Source of the DNA: Alloalcanivorax xenomutans | GTDB lineage: Bacteria > Pseudomonadota > Gammaproteobacteria > Pseudomonadales > Alcanivoracaceae | NCBI RefSeq assembly: GCF_900217905.1 | Contig: NZ_OBMO01000004.1 | Span: 62,001 to 126,000, forward strand | Reading direction: 5' to 3' | Length of the DNA: 64,000 nt | Shown here: positions 9,046 through 16,807 of the stretch, piece by piece | Numbering within the stretch: the first letter of the stretch is position 1 | Layout: each line of letters starts with the position of its first letter | Notes under the pieces: generated by a model | The model's input: only the letters and a program-made list of their open reading frames with translations | The model's database searches: none | What the model was told of the DNA's origin: nothing | Position numbers and translations under genes: made by a program

Positions 9046-10167
9046 ATGCCTGTGCCTTCACCCCGGACTTTGTACCGGGGGCTGCGGAACCTGCTGCGTT
9101 TTCTTGCCCGCCCGGTGCGCCGCGCCGAGGGGCGGGGTGAGCGGGTAATTCAATGCTACCGGGGTTATGGGTCGCGCCAGGAGCTGTTTCTCATCGGTCG
9201 TGTATTTCGCCAGCCAGGCCTGGGGCTGGACCTGGCGGAGGGGCCGCTCAACGATCTGGTCAACGTGGGGCGGCGCACGGTGCGCTGGGGTATCCGTGGA
9301 GCCCGGGTGCGAGTGCGTGCTCTGGGCTCCCGGGAGGAAGTGAAAACCGACGGCGACGGCTACTTCACCGTGCGTCTGCCGATTCAGGACACGCTGCCCG
9401 CCGAATCGTCCTGGCAGACCGTGCGGCTGACGCTGTTGCCTGAGCGGGACAATGACGAGCCGGCCAACGCGGACGCGAAAGTGTACATTCCGCCCGCGGA
9501 TGTGGATCTGGCGGTGGTCAGCGATATCGACGATACCGTGATGTTCACCGGCGTCGCCAACAAGCTGTGGATGTTGTACCGGTTGTTCGTGGAAAAGGCC
9601 CGTCATCGCACCGCCTTCCCCGGCGTCTCCGCTTTGTACCGCGCTTTGTTTCAGGGCCTCGATGGTGAGCGGCGCCGGCCCATGCTGTATGTGTCCCGGG
9701 CGCCCTGGACCATCTATGAAATGCTGTCGGAATTCTTTCACCTCAATCGCATTCCCCATGGCCCGATTCTGTTCCTGCGTGAATGGGGGCTGACGCTGCA
9801 GCGGCCCTGGCCGCGCCGCGCCAAGGATCACAAGGCGCTGCTGATCCGGCGCATGATGGCGTTGTATCAGCAACTGCCGTTCGTGCTGATCGGTGACAGC
9901 GGCCAGCGCGATCCGGAAGTGTACGCACAGATCGTCGCCGAGCATCCGGGGCGGGTGAAAGCGATCTACATTCGCCATGTCCATCAGAGTCCGTCCCGGG
10001 ACCGTGAGATTCACCGGCTGGCGCGTCAGGTATCGGCCCAGGGCTGTGAAATGATTCTGGCTCGCAACAGCCTGGAGATGGCCAGCCACGCCCATCGTCT
10101 GGGGCTGATCAGCGACGCCGGCCTGCAAGAAGTCCGTGCCGACAGTCAGCGCCGGCAACAGGACTAG
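9046..10167 (+). CDS. DUF2183 (App1-type) phosphatase domain protein
   Basis: A 373-residue protein with the HAD-like DxDxT motif SDIDDTVMFTG at about residues 161-171, then YVSRAPWTIYEML and a C-terminal KDHKALLIRRMM...LIGDSGQRDPEVY block. This is the DUF2183 layout of yeast App1, a Mg-dependent phosphatidate phosphatase. An N-terminal beta-rich domain (about 60-150) precedes it. The ATG at 9046 is used because GGGAG lies six bases upstream; the TTG at 9034 is not needed. It lies 51 bp after the aspartoacylase-type gene and may share its transcript. Lipid phosphatase activity is inferred from the family. Confidence 0.85.
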   Translation: MPVPSPRTLYRGLRNLLRFLARPVRRAEGRGERVIQCYRGYGSRQELFLIGRVFRQPGLGLDLAEGPLNDLVNVGRRTVRWGIRGARVRVRALGSREEVKTDGDGYFTVRLPIQDTLPAESSWQTVRLTLLPERDNDEPANADAKVYIPPADVDLAVVSDIDDTVMFTGVANKLWMLYRLFVEKARHRTAFPGVSALYRALFQGLDGERRRPMLYVSRAPWTIYEMLSEFFHLNRIPHGPILFLREWGLTLQRPWPRRAKDHKALLIRRMMALYQQLPFVLIGDSGQRDPEVYAQIVAEHPGRVKAIYIRHVHQSPSRDREIHRLARQVSAQGCEMILARNSLEMASHAHRLGLISDAGLQEVRADSQRRQQD

Positions 10168-10200
10168 GCCGACGGAACCGCGACTGTCCCACAGATTGGA

Positions 10201-10307
10201 CTACGAAGCCGCTGTGGGAGCTTGTCCGGGCGGCGGGCCGCTGCAAGCGAATACCCTAACTCCGAAGCCAATTCGCCAGCAGGCTAGCTCCCACAGCGGC
10301 CTTGTAG
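10201..10307. repeat. REP-like inverted repeat
   Basis: CTACGAAGCCGCTGTGGGAG (from 10201) is mirrored by CTCCCACAGCGGCCTTGTAG (ending 10307), with GCAAGCGAAT and ATTCGCCAGC inside. This is the commonest repeat of the window, also seen near 19.0, 21.5, 27.2, 29.5 and 39.4 kb. It ends the rimK-cluster transcript region. With the following palindrome it fills most of the 343-bp gap before the depolymerase. Confidence 0.85.
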
Positions 10308-10412
10308 TCATCCCTTCAGCACTTGCCGATATAGCGCTGCCAGGACGCAGTGGCTGATCGCTCCCACCGTGGTCTTGACTCCGTCGCGCAAATATTCAAC
10401 GCTTGATGAGTT

Positions 10413-10436
10413 TTTATTCATCGGATGATGAATAAA
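10413..10436. promoter_or_regulatory. Perfect AT-rich 10-bp inverted repeat upstream of the PHA depolymerase
   Basis: TTTATTCATC (10413-10422) and GATGAATAAA (10427-10436) are exact reverse complements with a GGAT spacer, about 75 bp before the depolymerase ATG. It stands out from GC-rich flanks and is not followed by a T-run, so it looks more like an operator than a terminator. The TetR-family regulator just after the depolymerase is one candidate ligand. Confidence 0.5.
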
Positions 10437-10510
10437 GCGGCCGGGCATTGTGTTGCGCGCCGGTCCGCGAACACCACCGAAAAACAACAACGACAATCAG
10501 GAGAACAACA

Positions 10511-12412
10511 ATGACGAGTAGACCCATGCGGTCCCTGATGATCGCGTTCCTGAGCTTGACGGCCGCCGCCCCGGCGCTGGCCAGCGCCGGCGCCTGGCAG
10601 AACAATCTGCCGCTGGGCGGCTTCAACAAGGTGCATCTCTATACCCCGGACAGCGACTCGCCAGTGGGCAACGGCAAGGCGCTGTTGATCGTGCTGCACG
10701 GCTGCACCCAGTCCATCGATGCCTATAAAACCGCCAATCTGGAAGTGGCCGCGGAAGAGTACGGCATGGTGGTGGCGGTACCGGATGCCATGAACAAGGC
10801 CGGTTTCAGTTGCTGGTCCTACTGGCAGGGCAGCAAATCCCGTTCCGCCGGTGACTACAAGAACCTGATCAACCTGGCCAATACCCTGTCCGGCGATGCC
10901 GCTCGCGGCATTGATCCGAACCAGGTTTACATTGCCGGTTTGTCGTCCGGCGCCAGCTTCGCCAATACCACCGCCTGCCTGGCGCCGGATGTGTTCGCCG
11001 GAGTCGGGGTCAGCGCCGGTCCCAGTGTCGGCACCAGTTCCAGCGGCGCCATTGGTGTGTGTGAGCAGGCGGACGTGGAAAGCCGCTGCCGCAATCTCGG
11101 TGGCGGTTATCAAAGCGCCTTCGACACTCAGATCGCTTCGATCGCCCATGGTGACGCCGATACCACCGTGGACACCTGCTACAACCGGCAAAACGCGGAA
11201 GGCATGGCGGGGCTGTACGGTGTCAGCGAAATTGCTGGCAGCACCGTGGTCAGCGCCGACGGCGGCAGCGCGGAGGAATTCCTGTGGCAGGATGGCCGCG
11301 TCTCCATGCTCTGGTTTCACGGCCTGGACCACTCCTGGTCCGGCGGTCAAGGCGCCTCCGGCAGCTATGTCAGCGGCGCCAGCATCAATTACGCCCGTTA
11401 TCTCGGTGGTTTCTTCGCCGGGCACAATGCGCGGATCGACCGTAACCGGGTGCCAACCCTGGCCCAACTGGAAGTCACCGTCAGCATGGACCGAATCCAG
11501 GTCAGCGGGCAGGCCAGTGACGAGGATGGCACGGTCAGTGACGTACTCATCGTCATTGAGGGGGTGAATGGCGGCGGCACCCTTTCCGCCACCACCGACA
11601 ATGACGGCTATTTCCAGGCCACCAGCGATCCGCTGGCGGACGGCCTGTATACCGTGGCGGTGACCGCCGCCGATGACGACGGTGGTGAAAGCGAACCGGC
11701 TATCCGGACCGTGCGGGTAGGGCCGGAACCACCGCCCAGCGCGCCGGTGCTCAGTGACATCGCGGTGAGCGTGGACGGGCAATGCGCCACGATCAGTGGC
11801 CAGGTGGTGGACGATAATCAGGATCTGGCCAGCGTGACGGTGGCCTTCGCCAGCGGTGCCCGGGCAGCGGAGGTCGATGGCGTACGCTACAGCGCCCGGG
11901 CCTGTGACTTGCCGGGCGGCGCCCAGAACGCCACGGTGACCGCCGAGGACGAAGGCGGACTGAGCAGCAGCGATCAGATCGACTTCGTTATCGACGCCGG
12001 CCAGGTGGCGACCCTGGATCAGCACATCAGCGCCGGACGGCTGGACTACACCAATTACGCCGATTGCTATCTGGAATACGGCGCGGAGGCGTTCAAGCTG
12101 AGCGAAGCAATGGTCAGTGGCCAATGCCAGTGGCAGGATGACGATGCCAGCTGCGCGGGACCGCTACAGGCTTGTTCCGGATCCGGCGGTGGCGGTGACC
12201 CGGAGCCGCAGCCGGGCGACGAGTGCCAGTCCCAGTCCACTTACAACTACTACCACAAGGTGGCGGGGCGGGCTTACAGCACCGGCAATTACTACGCACC
12301 GGACTACTTCGCCCAGGGTAGTGATGAACCGATGGCCGGCTCCACCTGGGGCATGACCGCGTTGTACAGTGAGGATGGCGGTAATGTCTGGCGGCTGGGG
12401 GCGTGTCCCTGA
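10511..12412 (+). CDS. Secreted PHB/PHA depolymerase-family esterase with two Ig-like domains
   Basis: A 633-residue secreted protein. Signal peptide about 1-25 (ending APALASA). The alpha/beta-hydrolase domain (about 30-310) has LLIVLHGCTQ (oxyanion region), the lipase box GLSSG with nucleophile S145, acid HGDADTTVD and histidine HGLDHSWSGG, as in extracellular type-1 short-chain polyhydroxyalkanoate depolymerases. Two beta-sandwich, Ig/cadherin-like repeats follow (about 320-415 and 420-505). A Cys-rich C-terminal region ends in a roughly 60-residue tyrosine-rich module (YYHKVAGRAYSTGNYYAPDY), probably a polymer-binding domain. The ATG at 10511 has AGGAG seven bases upstream. No intracellular PHA genes lie nearby; the substrate may be polyhydroxybutyrate or another polyester. 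Confidence 0.88.
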   Translation: MTSRPMRSLMIAFLSLTAAAPALASAGAWQNNLPLGGFNKVHLYTPDSDSPVGNGKALLIVLHGCTQSIDAYKTANLEVAAEEYGMVVAVPDAMNKAGFSCWSYWQGSKSRSAGDYKNLINLANTLSGDAARGIDPNQVYIAGLSSGASFANTTACLAPDVFAGVGVSAGPSVGTSSSGAIGVCEQADVESRCRNLGGGYQSAFDTQIASIAHGDADTTVDTCYNRQNAEGMAGLYGVSEIAGSTVVSADGGSAEEFLWQDGRVSMLWFHGLDHSWSGGQGASGSYVSGASINYARYLGGFFAGHNARIDRNRVPTLAQLEVTVSMDRIQVSGQASDEDGTVSDVLIVIEGVNGGGTLSATTDNDGYFQATSDPLADGLYTVAVTAADDDGGESEPAIRTVRVGPEPPPSAPVLSDIAVSVDGQCATISGQVVDDNQDLASVTVAFASGARAAEVDGVRYSARACDLPGGAQNATVTAEDEGGLSSSDQIDFVIDAGQVATLDQHISAGRLDYTNYADCYLEYGAEAFKLSEAMVSGQCQWQDDDASCAGPLQACSGSGGGGDPEPQPGDECQSQSTYNYYHKVAGRAYSTGNYYAPDYFAQGSDEPMAGSTWGMTALYSEDGGNVWRLGACP

Positions 12413-12477
12413 AGTGAGGTCGAAGCCGGGAAACACCGGCGGTTGTTGAACCCGGGGGGCTTGCGTACTATCCGTCC

Positions 12478-13185
12478 ATGACGACCAAGCCCCCCAAGTC
12501 CGCGAAATCCCCGGCCAGGAAGAAAGCCGTGGGCCGCCCCCGTTCCCGCGATGGCGGGGGCAATCGCGACACCTTGATTCTGGACGCCGCCGAGCGTCTG
12601 TTCGCCTACCACGGCTATGATGCCGTCACGTTACGGGCGGTGGCCCGCGAAGCCGATGTGGATCTGGCCCTGATCGGCTATTACTTTGGCGCCAAGCAGA
12701 AGCTGTTCGATACCGTCTTCCAGCGCCGGGCGCGCATTCTCAACGAGGACCGCCTGGCGGCGCTGGCATCCGCCCGCGCTGAATGCGATCCGATACCACT
12801 GGAAAAAATCATCGAGGCTTATCTGCGGCCACTGGAAATGGCCCAGGAGAGCGAGGATCGGGGCTGGCGTAACTACTGCGCGCTGCTGGCCTACGTGAAC
12901 ACCTCTCCGGTATGGGGGCCGGTACTGATGAGCCGCCATTTCGACGGCCCCATGGAAGCGTTCGTGGAAGCGCTGGCGACGGCCCTGCCACGGGCAGAGC
13001 GCGCCGATCTGTATTGGTGCTACCACTTCATGTCCGGTGCCATGTCACTGACGTTCGCCAACACCGGCCGTATCAATGCCATGTCCGGCGGCCTGTGCCG
13101 CTCCGACGACTTCCAGACCGCCTACGATCGGATGATCCCGTTCGTGGTGGCGGGATTCGAGCGGGTGTGCGGGCCGCTGACGTAA
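12478..13185 (+). CDS. TetR/AcrR family transcriptional regulator
   Basis: A 235-residue repressor-type protein. After a basic, low-complexity first 25 residues (KPPKSAKSPARKKAVGRPRS), the TetR helix-turn-helix runs through LILDAAERLFAYHGYDAVTL and ends at IGYYFGAKQKLFDTVF. The C-terminal ligand domain is of the type often found in CerR/CecR-like regulators. It lies 65 bp after the PHA depolymerase on the same strand and converges on the rhodanese gene. A 10-bp palindrome upstream of the depolymerase is a possible target; this is speculation from position. Confidence 0.9.
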   Translation: MTTKPPKSAKSPARKKAVGRPRSRDGGGNRDTLILDAAERLFAYHGYDAVTLRAVAREADVDLALIGYYFGAKQKLFDTVFQRRARILNEDRLAALASARAECDPIPLEKIIEAYLRPLEMAQESEDRGWRNYCALLAYVNTSPVWGPVLMSRHFDGPMEAFVEALATALPRAERADLYWCYHFMSGAMSLTFANTGRINAMSGGLCRSDDFQTAYDRMIPFVVAGFERVCGPLT

Positions 13186-13207
13186 AGCTCGTGAACAGGG
13201 CGCTGAT

Positions 13208-13603
13208 TCAGTCCTTCTTGTCCACCGCGCCGCCGGCTTCGCGCCAGGCTTTGAAACCGCCCTCGATGTCACACACCGGGCCAAAGCCCATCTCCACTAG
13301 CTGCTGGGTGGCCAGGGCGGAACGATGACCCAGGGCGCAGAACAGGACGAAACGCTGGCCGGTGGCGAAGGCGTCCTTGTGATAGGGGGAATCCGGGTCG
13401 ACCCAGAACTCCAGCATGCCGCGCGGGCAGTGCAGGGCGCCGGGCACGGTGCCTTCGCGTTGCAGCTCGCGCACGTCGCGCAGATCGACGAAGCGGGTGC
13501 CGGGATCGTCAAGCAGGGCGACCGCGTCCTCCGCCGTCAGGGATTCGATGCGGGCCTTGGCCCGCCGTACCAGTTCGTCACTGCTCAGGGTCAGTGTTGT
13601 CAT
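13208..13603 (-). CDS. Rhodanese-like domain protein
   Basis: A single-domain rhodanese of 131 residues. The cysteine of the active-site loop is in LFCALGHRSA (about residue 89), preceded by FVDLRDVRE and followed by DIEGGFKAWREAGG, a standard C-terminal signature. Such proteins transfer sulfane sulfur; the acceptor is unknown. Two adjacent ATGs exist; the second (13603) has the better spacing from GGGAG. The gene follows prpE by 30 bp on the same strand and may be co-transcribed with it. Confidence 0.88.
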   Translation of the reverse strand: MTTLTLSSDELVRRAKARIESLTAEDAVALLDDPGTRFVDLRDVRELQREGTVPGALHCPRGMLEFWVDPDSPYHKDAFATGQRFVLFCALGHRSALATQQLVEMGFGPVCDIEGGFKAWREAGGAVDKKD

Positions 13604-13633
13604 CATTCTCTCCCGATCATGGCTTGGTGCGGA

Positions 13634-15541
13634 TCATAGAACCTGCCCGGGTCGCGCGACTTCGCCCTCGCGGATCAGCACATCGCTGATCTCATCGAGA
13701 ATGGCCGGGTCGTCGATGGTGGGCGGCAGGGGGAAATCCTTGCCGTTGACCATCTTACGCAAAGCAGCGCGCAAGGTCTTGCCGGAACGGGTTTTCGGCA
13801 GCCGTGGCACGATCAGCGCACGGCGGAAGCAGGCCACGGCGCCCACCTGGTCGCGGATCAGGGCGATCAGTTCCTGTTCCACCTGTTGCGGCGATTGCGC
13901 GACGCCGTCCTTGAGCACCACCAGACCCAGCGGCACTTCCCCGCGCAATTCATCGTGGCGGCCCACCACCGCCGATTCCGCCACCGCCGAATGGGTGGCG
14001 ATGTGTTCCTCCATGATGCCAGTGGAAAGCCGGTGACCGGCCACGTTGATGACGTCGTCGGTGCGGCCCATGATGTGCACGAACCCGTCTTTGTCCAGGT
14101 AACCACCATCGCCAGTGTGGTAGTAGCCGGGATAGGCGCGCAAGTAGCTTTCCAGATAGCGCGGATGATCGTTCCAAAGCGTTTGCGCGCAACCCGGCGG
14201 CAGCGGCAGGCGTAACACGATGTCTCCTTCCTGGTTGGGCGGCAGCGGCTGGCCGTCTTCGCCGAGCACTTCCACCAGATAGCCGGGTACCGCCCGATTG
14301 GTGGAGCCATTGCGCACTTCCCGTTCGCCGAGGCCGGCGCAGGGGGCGGTCACCGGCCAGCCGGTTTCGGTCTGCCACCAGTGGTCGTACACCGGCCGCC
14401 CGGTGAGATCACTGAGCCATTGGTAAGTGGGGGTATCCAGCTTCTCACCGGCGACGAACAGATGTTTGAGCGTGTCGATCCGATAGCGCTGGAACAATCG
14501 GCCTTCGGGATCTTCCTTGCGCATGGCGCGGAACGCGGTGGGCGCGGCGAACAGACCATGGATGCCGTACTCTTCCACCAGACGCCAGTAGGCACCGGCG
14601 TCCGGTGTTTTCACCGGTTTTCCTTCGAACATTACCGTGGTGCAGCCGCCCAGCAGCGGCGCGTAGACGATGAACGAGTGGCCCACCACCCAGCCCACGT
14701 CGGAGCAGCCCCACCAGATTTCCCCGGCTTCCATGCCGTAGATGCTGCGCAAGGCGTACAGCAGAGCGACAGCATGGCCACCGTGGTCGCGGACGATACC
14801 CTTGGGCTTACCGGTGGTGCCGGAGGTGTACATGATATAGAGCGGGTGGTTGGCGTTGAGCGGCGTGGGCGGCACCGGATCGCTGCCATCGACGGTGGCC
14901 TGCCAGTCGAGAAACCCGTATTGCCGCAGTTCCGCCCTTGCCGTTTCGCGTTGCAGCACCAGGACCTGATCGACGCGATGCTGGCACTGCCGCAGAGCGC
15001 CATGAACCAGCGGTGTGTAGGGAATCACACGATCGATCTCGATGCCGCAGGAGGCGGTCAGGATCACCTTGGGCCTGGCGTCGTCGATACGCACCGCCAG
15101 CTCGTTGGCGGCGAAACCGCCGAACACCACCGAATGCACCGCGCCAATGCGGGCGCAGGCGAGCATGGCCATGGCCGCTTCCGGCACCATTGGCATATAG
15201 ATCACCACGCCATCGCCGGCGCCGACTCCGAGACGGGTGAGCGCACCGGCCAGCTCCGCCACCCGCGCCAACAGCTGGTTGTAGGTGAAACGCTGGCGCA
15301 CGCCGGTGACCGGGGAATCAAAGATCAGCGCATCCTGCTCGCCCCGGCCCTGTTCCACCTGGTGGTCCAGAGCCAGGTAACAGGTGTTCAGGCGGCCATC
15401 GCCAAACCAGCGGTGAGTGCCGTCGTCCAGGGTTTCCAGGATGCGCGTGGGCGGCTGGTACCAGGCCACGTTGCGGGCCTGTTCGGCCCAGAAGGCTTCC
15501 GGTTGTTGGCGGGCCTGCTGAAAGGCATTCCGATAGCTCAT
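13634..15541 (-). CDS. prpE: Propionate--CoA ligase (PrpE-like acyl-CoA synthetase)
   Basis: A 635-residue AMP-forming acyl-CoA synthetase. The nucleotide loop YTSGTTGKPKGIVRDHGGHA with its VRDHGGH ending is typical of PrpE/ACSS3 rather than acetyl-CoA synthetase. The adenylation core includes WWQTETGWP, and the C-terminal domain has the hinge and catalytic lysine in LPKTRSGKTLRAALRKM. AAGGA lies eight bases before the ATG. It would make propionyl-CoA, or acetyl-CoA with lower activity. The usual prpBCD methylcitrate genes are not in this window, so it is a detached copy. Substrate preference is inferred from motifs. Confidence 0.9.
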   Translation of the reverse strand: MSYRNAFQQARQQPEAFWAEQARNVAWYQPPTRILETLDDGTHRWFGDGRLNTCYLALDHQVEQGRGEQDALIFDSPVTGVRQRFTYNQLLARVAELAGALTRLGVGAGDGVVIYMPMVPEAAMAMLACARIGAVHSVVFGGFAANELAVRIDDARPKVILTASCGIEIDRVIPYTPLVHGALRQCQHRVDQVLVLQRETARAELRQYGFLDWQATVDGSDPVPPTPLNANHPLYIMYTSGTTGKPKGIVRDHGGHAVALLYALRSIYGMEAGEIWWGCSDVGWVVGHSFIVYAPLLGGCTTVMFEGKPVKTPDAGAYWRLVEEYGIHGLFAAPTAFRAMRKEDPEGRLFQRYRIDTLKHLFVAGEKLDTPTYQWLSDLTGRPVYDHWWQTETGWPVTAPCAGLGEREVRNGSTNRAVPGYLVEVLGEDGQPLPPNQEGDIVLRLPLPPGCAQTLWNDHPRYLESYLRAYPGYYHTGDGGYLDKDGFVHIMGRTDDVINVAGHRLSTGIMEEHIATHSAVAESAVVGRHDELRGEVPLGLVVLKDGVAQSPQQVEQELIALIRDQVGAVACFRRALIVPRLPKTRSGKTLRAALRKMVNGKDFPLPPTIDDPAILDEISDVLIREGEVARPGQVL

Positions 15542-15712
15542 TTCCGATTCCTTGCCGTTTGTTGTTTTGTGGCGCGCGGAGGCGACGTCGGCACGCCGTG
15601 CTGTTATCCAAGCACCGGCGCTGTCGGGATGCCAGTAGACGATGGTCGGTTTCGGGCCAGCCCTGGAAAGATGAAATCAGAATGGTGGCGGAGCAGGGGG
15701 CTCTTGCCGGGG

Positions 15713-15818
15713 AGAATCGGCGGTCAGAATTCCAGGACACGCTACAAGCACGTCCATGTGGGCTCGGGTTTGGCCTTCCCTGGCCAAACACGGTCCTGGA
15801 ATTCTGACCACCGATTCT
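15713..15818. repeat. Long-stem hairpin repeat, copy 1
   Basis: Left arm 15713-15738 and right arm 15793-15818 pair at 25 of 26 positions with one G-T wobble. The roughly 54-nt interior holds a second hairpin, TTTGGCC-TTCCCT-GGCCAAA. The same unit occurs at 60216-60321, and a loop-shortened form at 28253-28317. It fills the middle of the 342-bp gap between the prpE start and the SDR gene end; nothing else was seen in that gap. Confidence 0.9.
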
Positions 15819-15883
15819 CTACACGCTCTGAAACCGCCCGCTTCGAATCAACCGTCGGACCATTATGGCCTGGTGTGTCGGAT

Positions 15884-16624
15884 CTAGATCACGCCACCAT
15901 TGGCGCGTAGAACCTGGCCGTTGACCCAGCCGCCATCGGCGCCCACCAGGAACGCCACGGTGCCGGCGATGTCCTCCGGTGTGCCGAGCCGTTCCATGGG
16001 GCTCAGTTTCGCCAGTCGTTCCACCAGTTCCTCCGATTTGCCTTCCAGGAACAGATCGGTGGCGGTGGGGCCCGGGGCCACCGCATTGACGGTGATGTCA
16101 CGGCCGCGCAGTTCCTTGGCGAGAATGCCGGTCAGGGTTTCCACCGCCGCTTTGGTGGCGGCGTAAACGCCGTAGTTTTCCAGCTTCAGGCCCACCACGC
16201 TGGTGGAGAAATTGACGATGCGGCCACCCTCGCGCAGGCGCCGCGCCGCCTGGCGCAACGTATTCAGAGTGCCCTTGAGATTGATGGCGATCTGGCTGTC
16301 CACCAGCTCGTCATCACACTCGGCCAGTGACGCCAGCTTGAGGATGCCGGCGTTGTTGATCAGCACGTCGACACCACCGAACGCCGTTTCGGTGGCATCA
16401 AACAGGCGCGCCACCGCCTCCGGGTCGCTGACATCGGCCTTGACCGGCAGCGCGGTGCCGCCGGACTGCTCGATTTTCGCCGCCAGGGCTTCCGCCGCCG
16501 CGGCACTGGCGGCGTAGTTGATCACCACGGCATGGCCATCGGCGGCCAGACGTTCGGCAATGGCGGCACCGATGCCGCGGGAGGCGCCGGTGACGATGGC
16601 GACGTTCTGGTGAGAAGCGGGCAT
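15884..16624 (-). CDS. SDR family oxidoreductase (FabG-like)
   Basis: A 246-residue classical short-chain dehydrogenase/reductase. The cofactor motif TGASRGIGAAIAERL is at residues 11-25, NNAG near 87, the catalytic serine in FSTSVVG and the YxxxK pair in YGVYAATK. Basic residues after the glycine motif are few, so NAD(H) versus NADP(H) is unclear. The chosen start (16624, MPASHQN) has GGAGA six bases upstream; the longer reading frame starting 48 bp earlier lacks one. It is a single gene between two hairpin elements. The substrate cannot be told from sequence. Confidence 0.9.
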   Translation of the reverse strand: MPASHQNVAIVTGASRGIGAAIAERLAADGHAVVINYAASAAAAEALAAKIEQSGGTALPVKADVSDPEAVARLFDATETAFGGVDVLINNAGILKLASLAECDDELVDSQIAINLKGTLNTLRQAARRLREGGRIVNFSTSVVGLKLENYGVYAATKAAVETLTGILAKELRGRDITVNAVAPGPTATDLFLEGKSEELVERLAKLSPMERLGTPEDIAGTVAFLVGADGGWVNGQVLRANGGVI

Positions 16625-16759
16625 GCAGGTTCTCCTTGATCGGTTTATGCGGGAAACCGGCACACCATACACCCCTGTACAGGGCGAATAATCAGGAGAA
16701 ATCCGATATCTCTGTTCATGATTTTCGAACAGAAAGGGGATTGAGGCGGGATAGGGGAT

Positions 16760-16799
16760 AGTGAGAAACGCTCGCGGCGGGGCAAGGGGCCGCGAGCGT
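16760..16799 (-). terminator. Terminator after rhlE
   Basis: An 11-bp perfect stem (16768-16778 with 16789-16799, 10-nt loop) ends on the minus strand in GTTTCTC, immediately beyond the helicase stop codon. Confidence 0.65.
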
Positions 16800-16807
16800 G
16801 GGTTTGA

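Noticed and set aside
10418-12124. 568-residue minus-strand frame opposite the PHA depolymerase
   Set aside because: Antisense shadow with no recognised family; the sense gene has signal peptide and catalytic triad.
15318-15791. Short minus-strand frame crossing hairpin copy 1, similar in translation to one at 60124-60393
   Set aside because: The similarity comes from the repeat itself; the frames differ outside it and have no conserved start.
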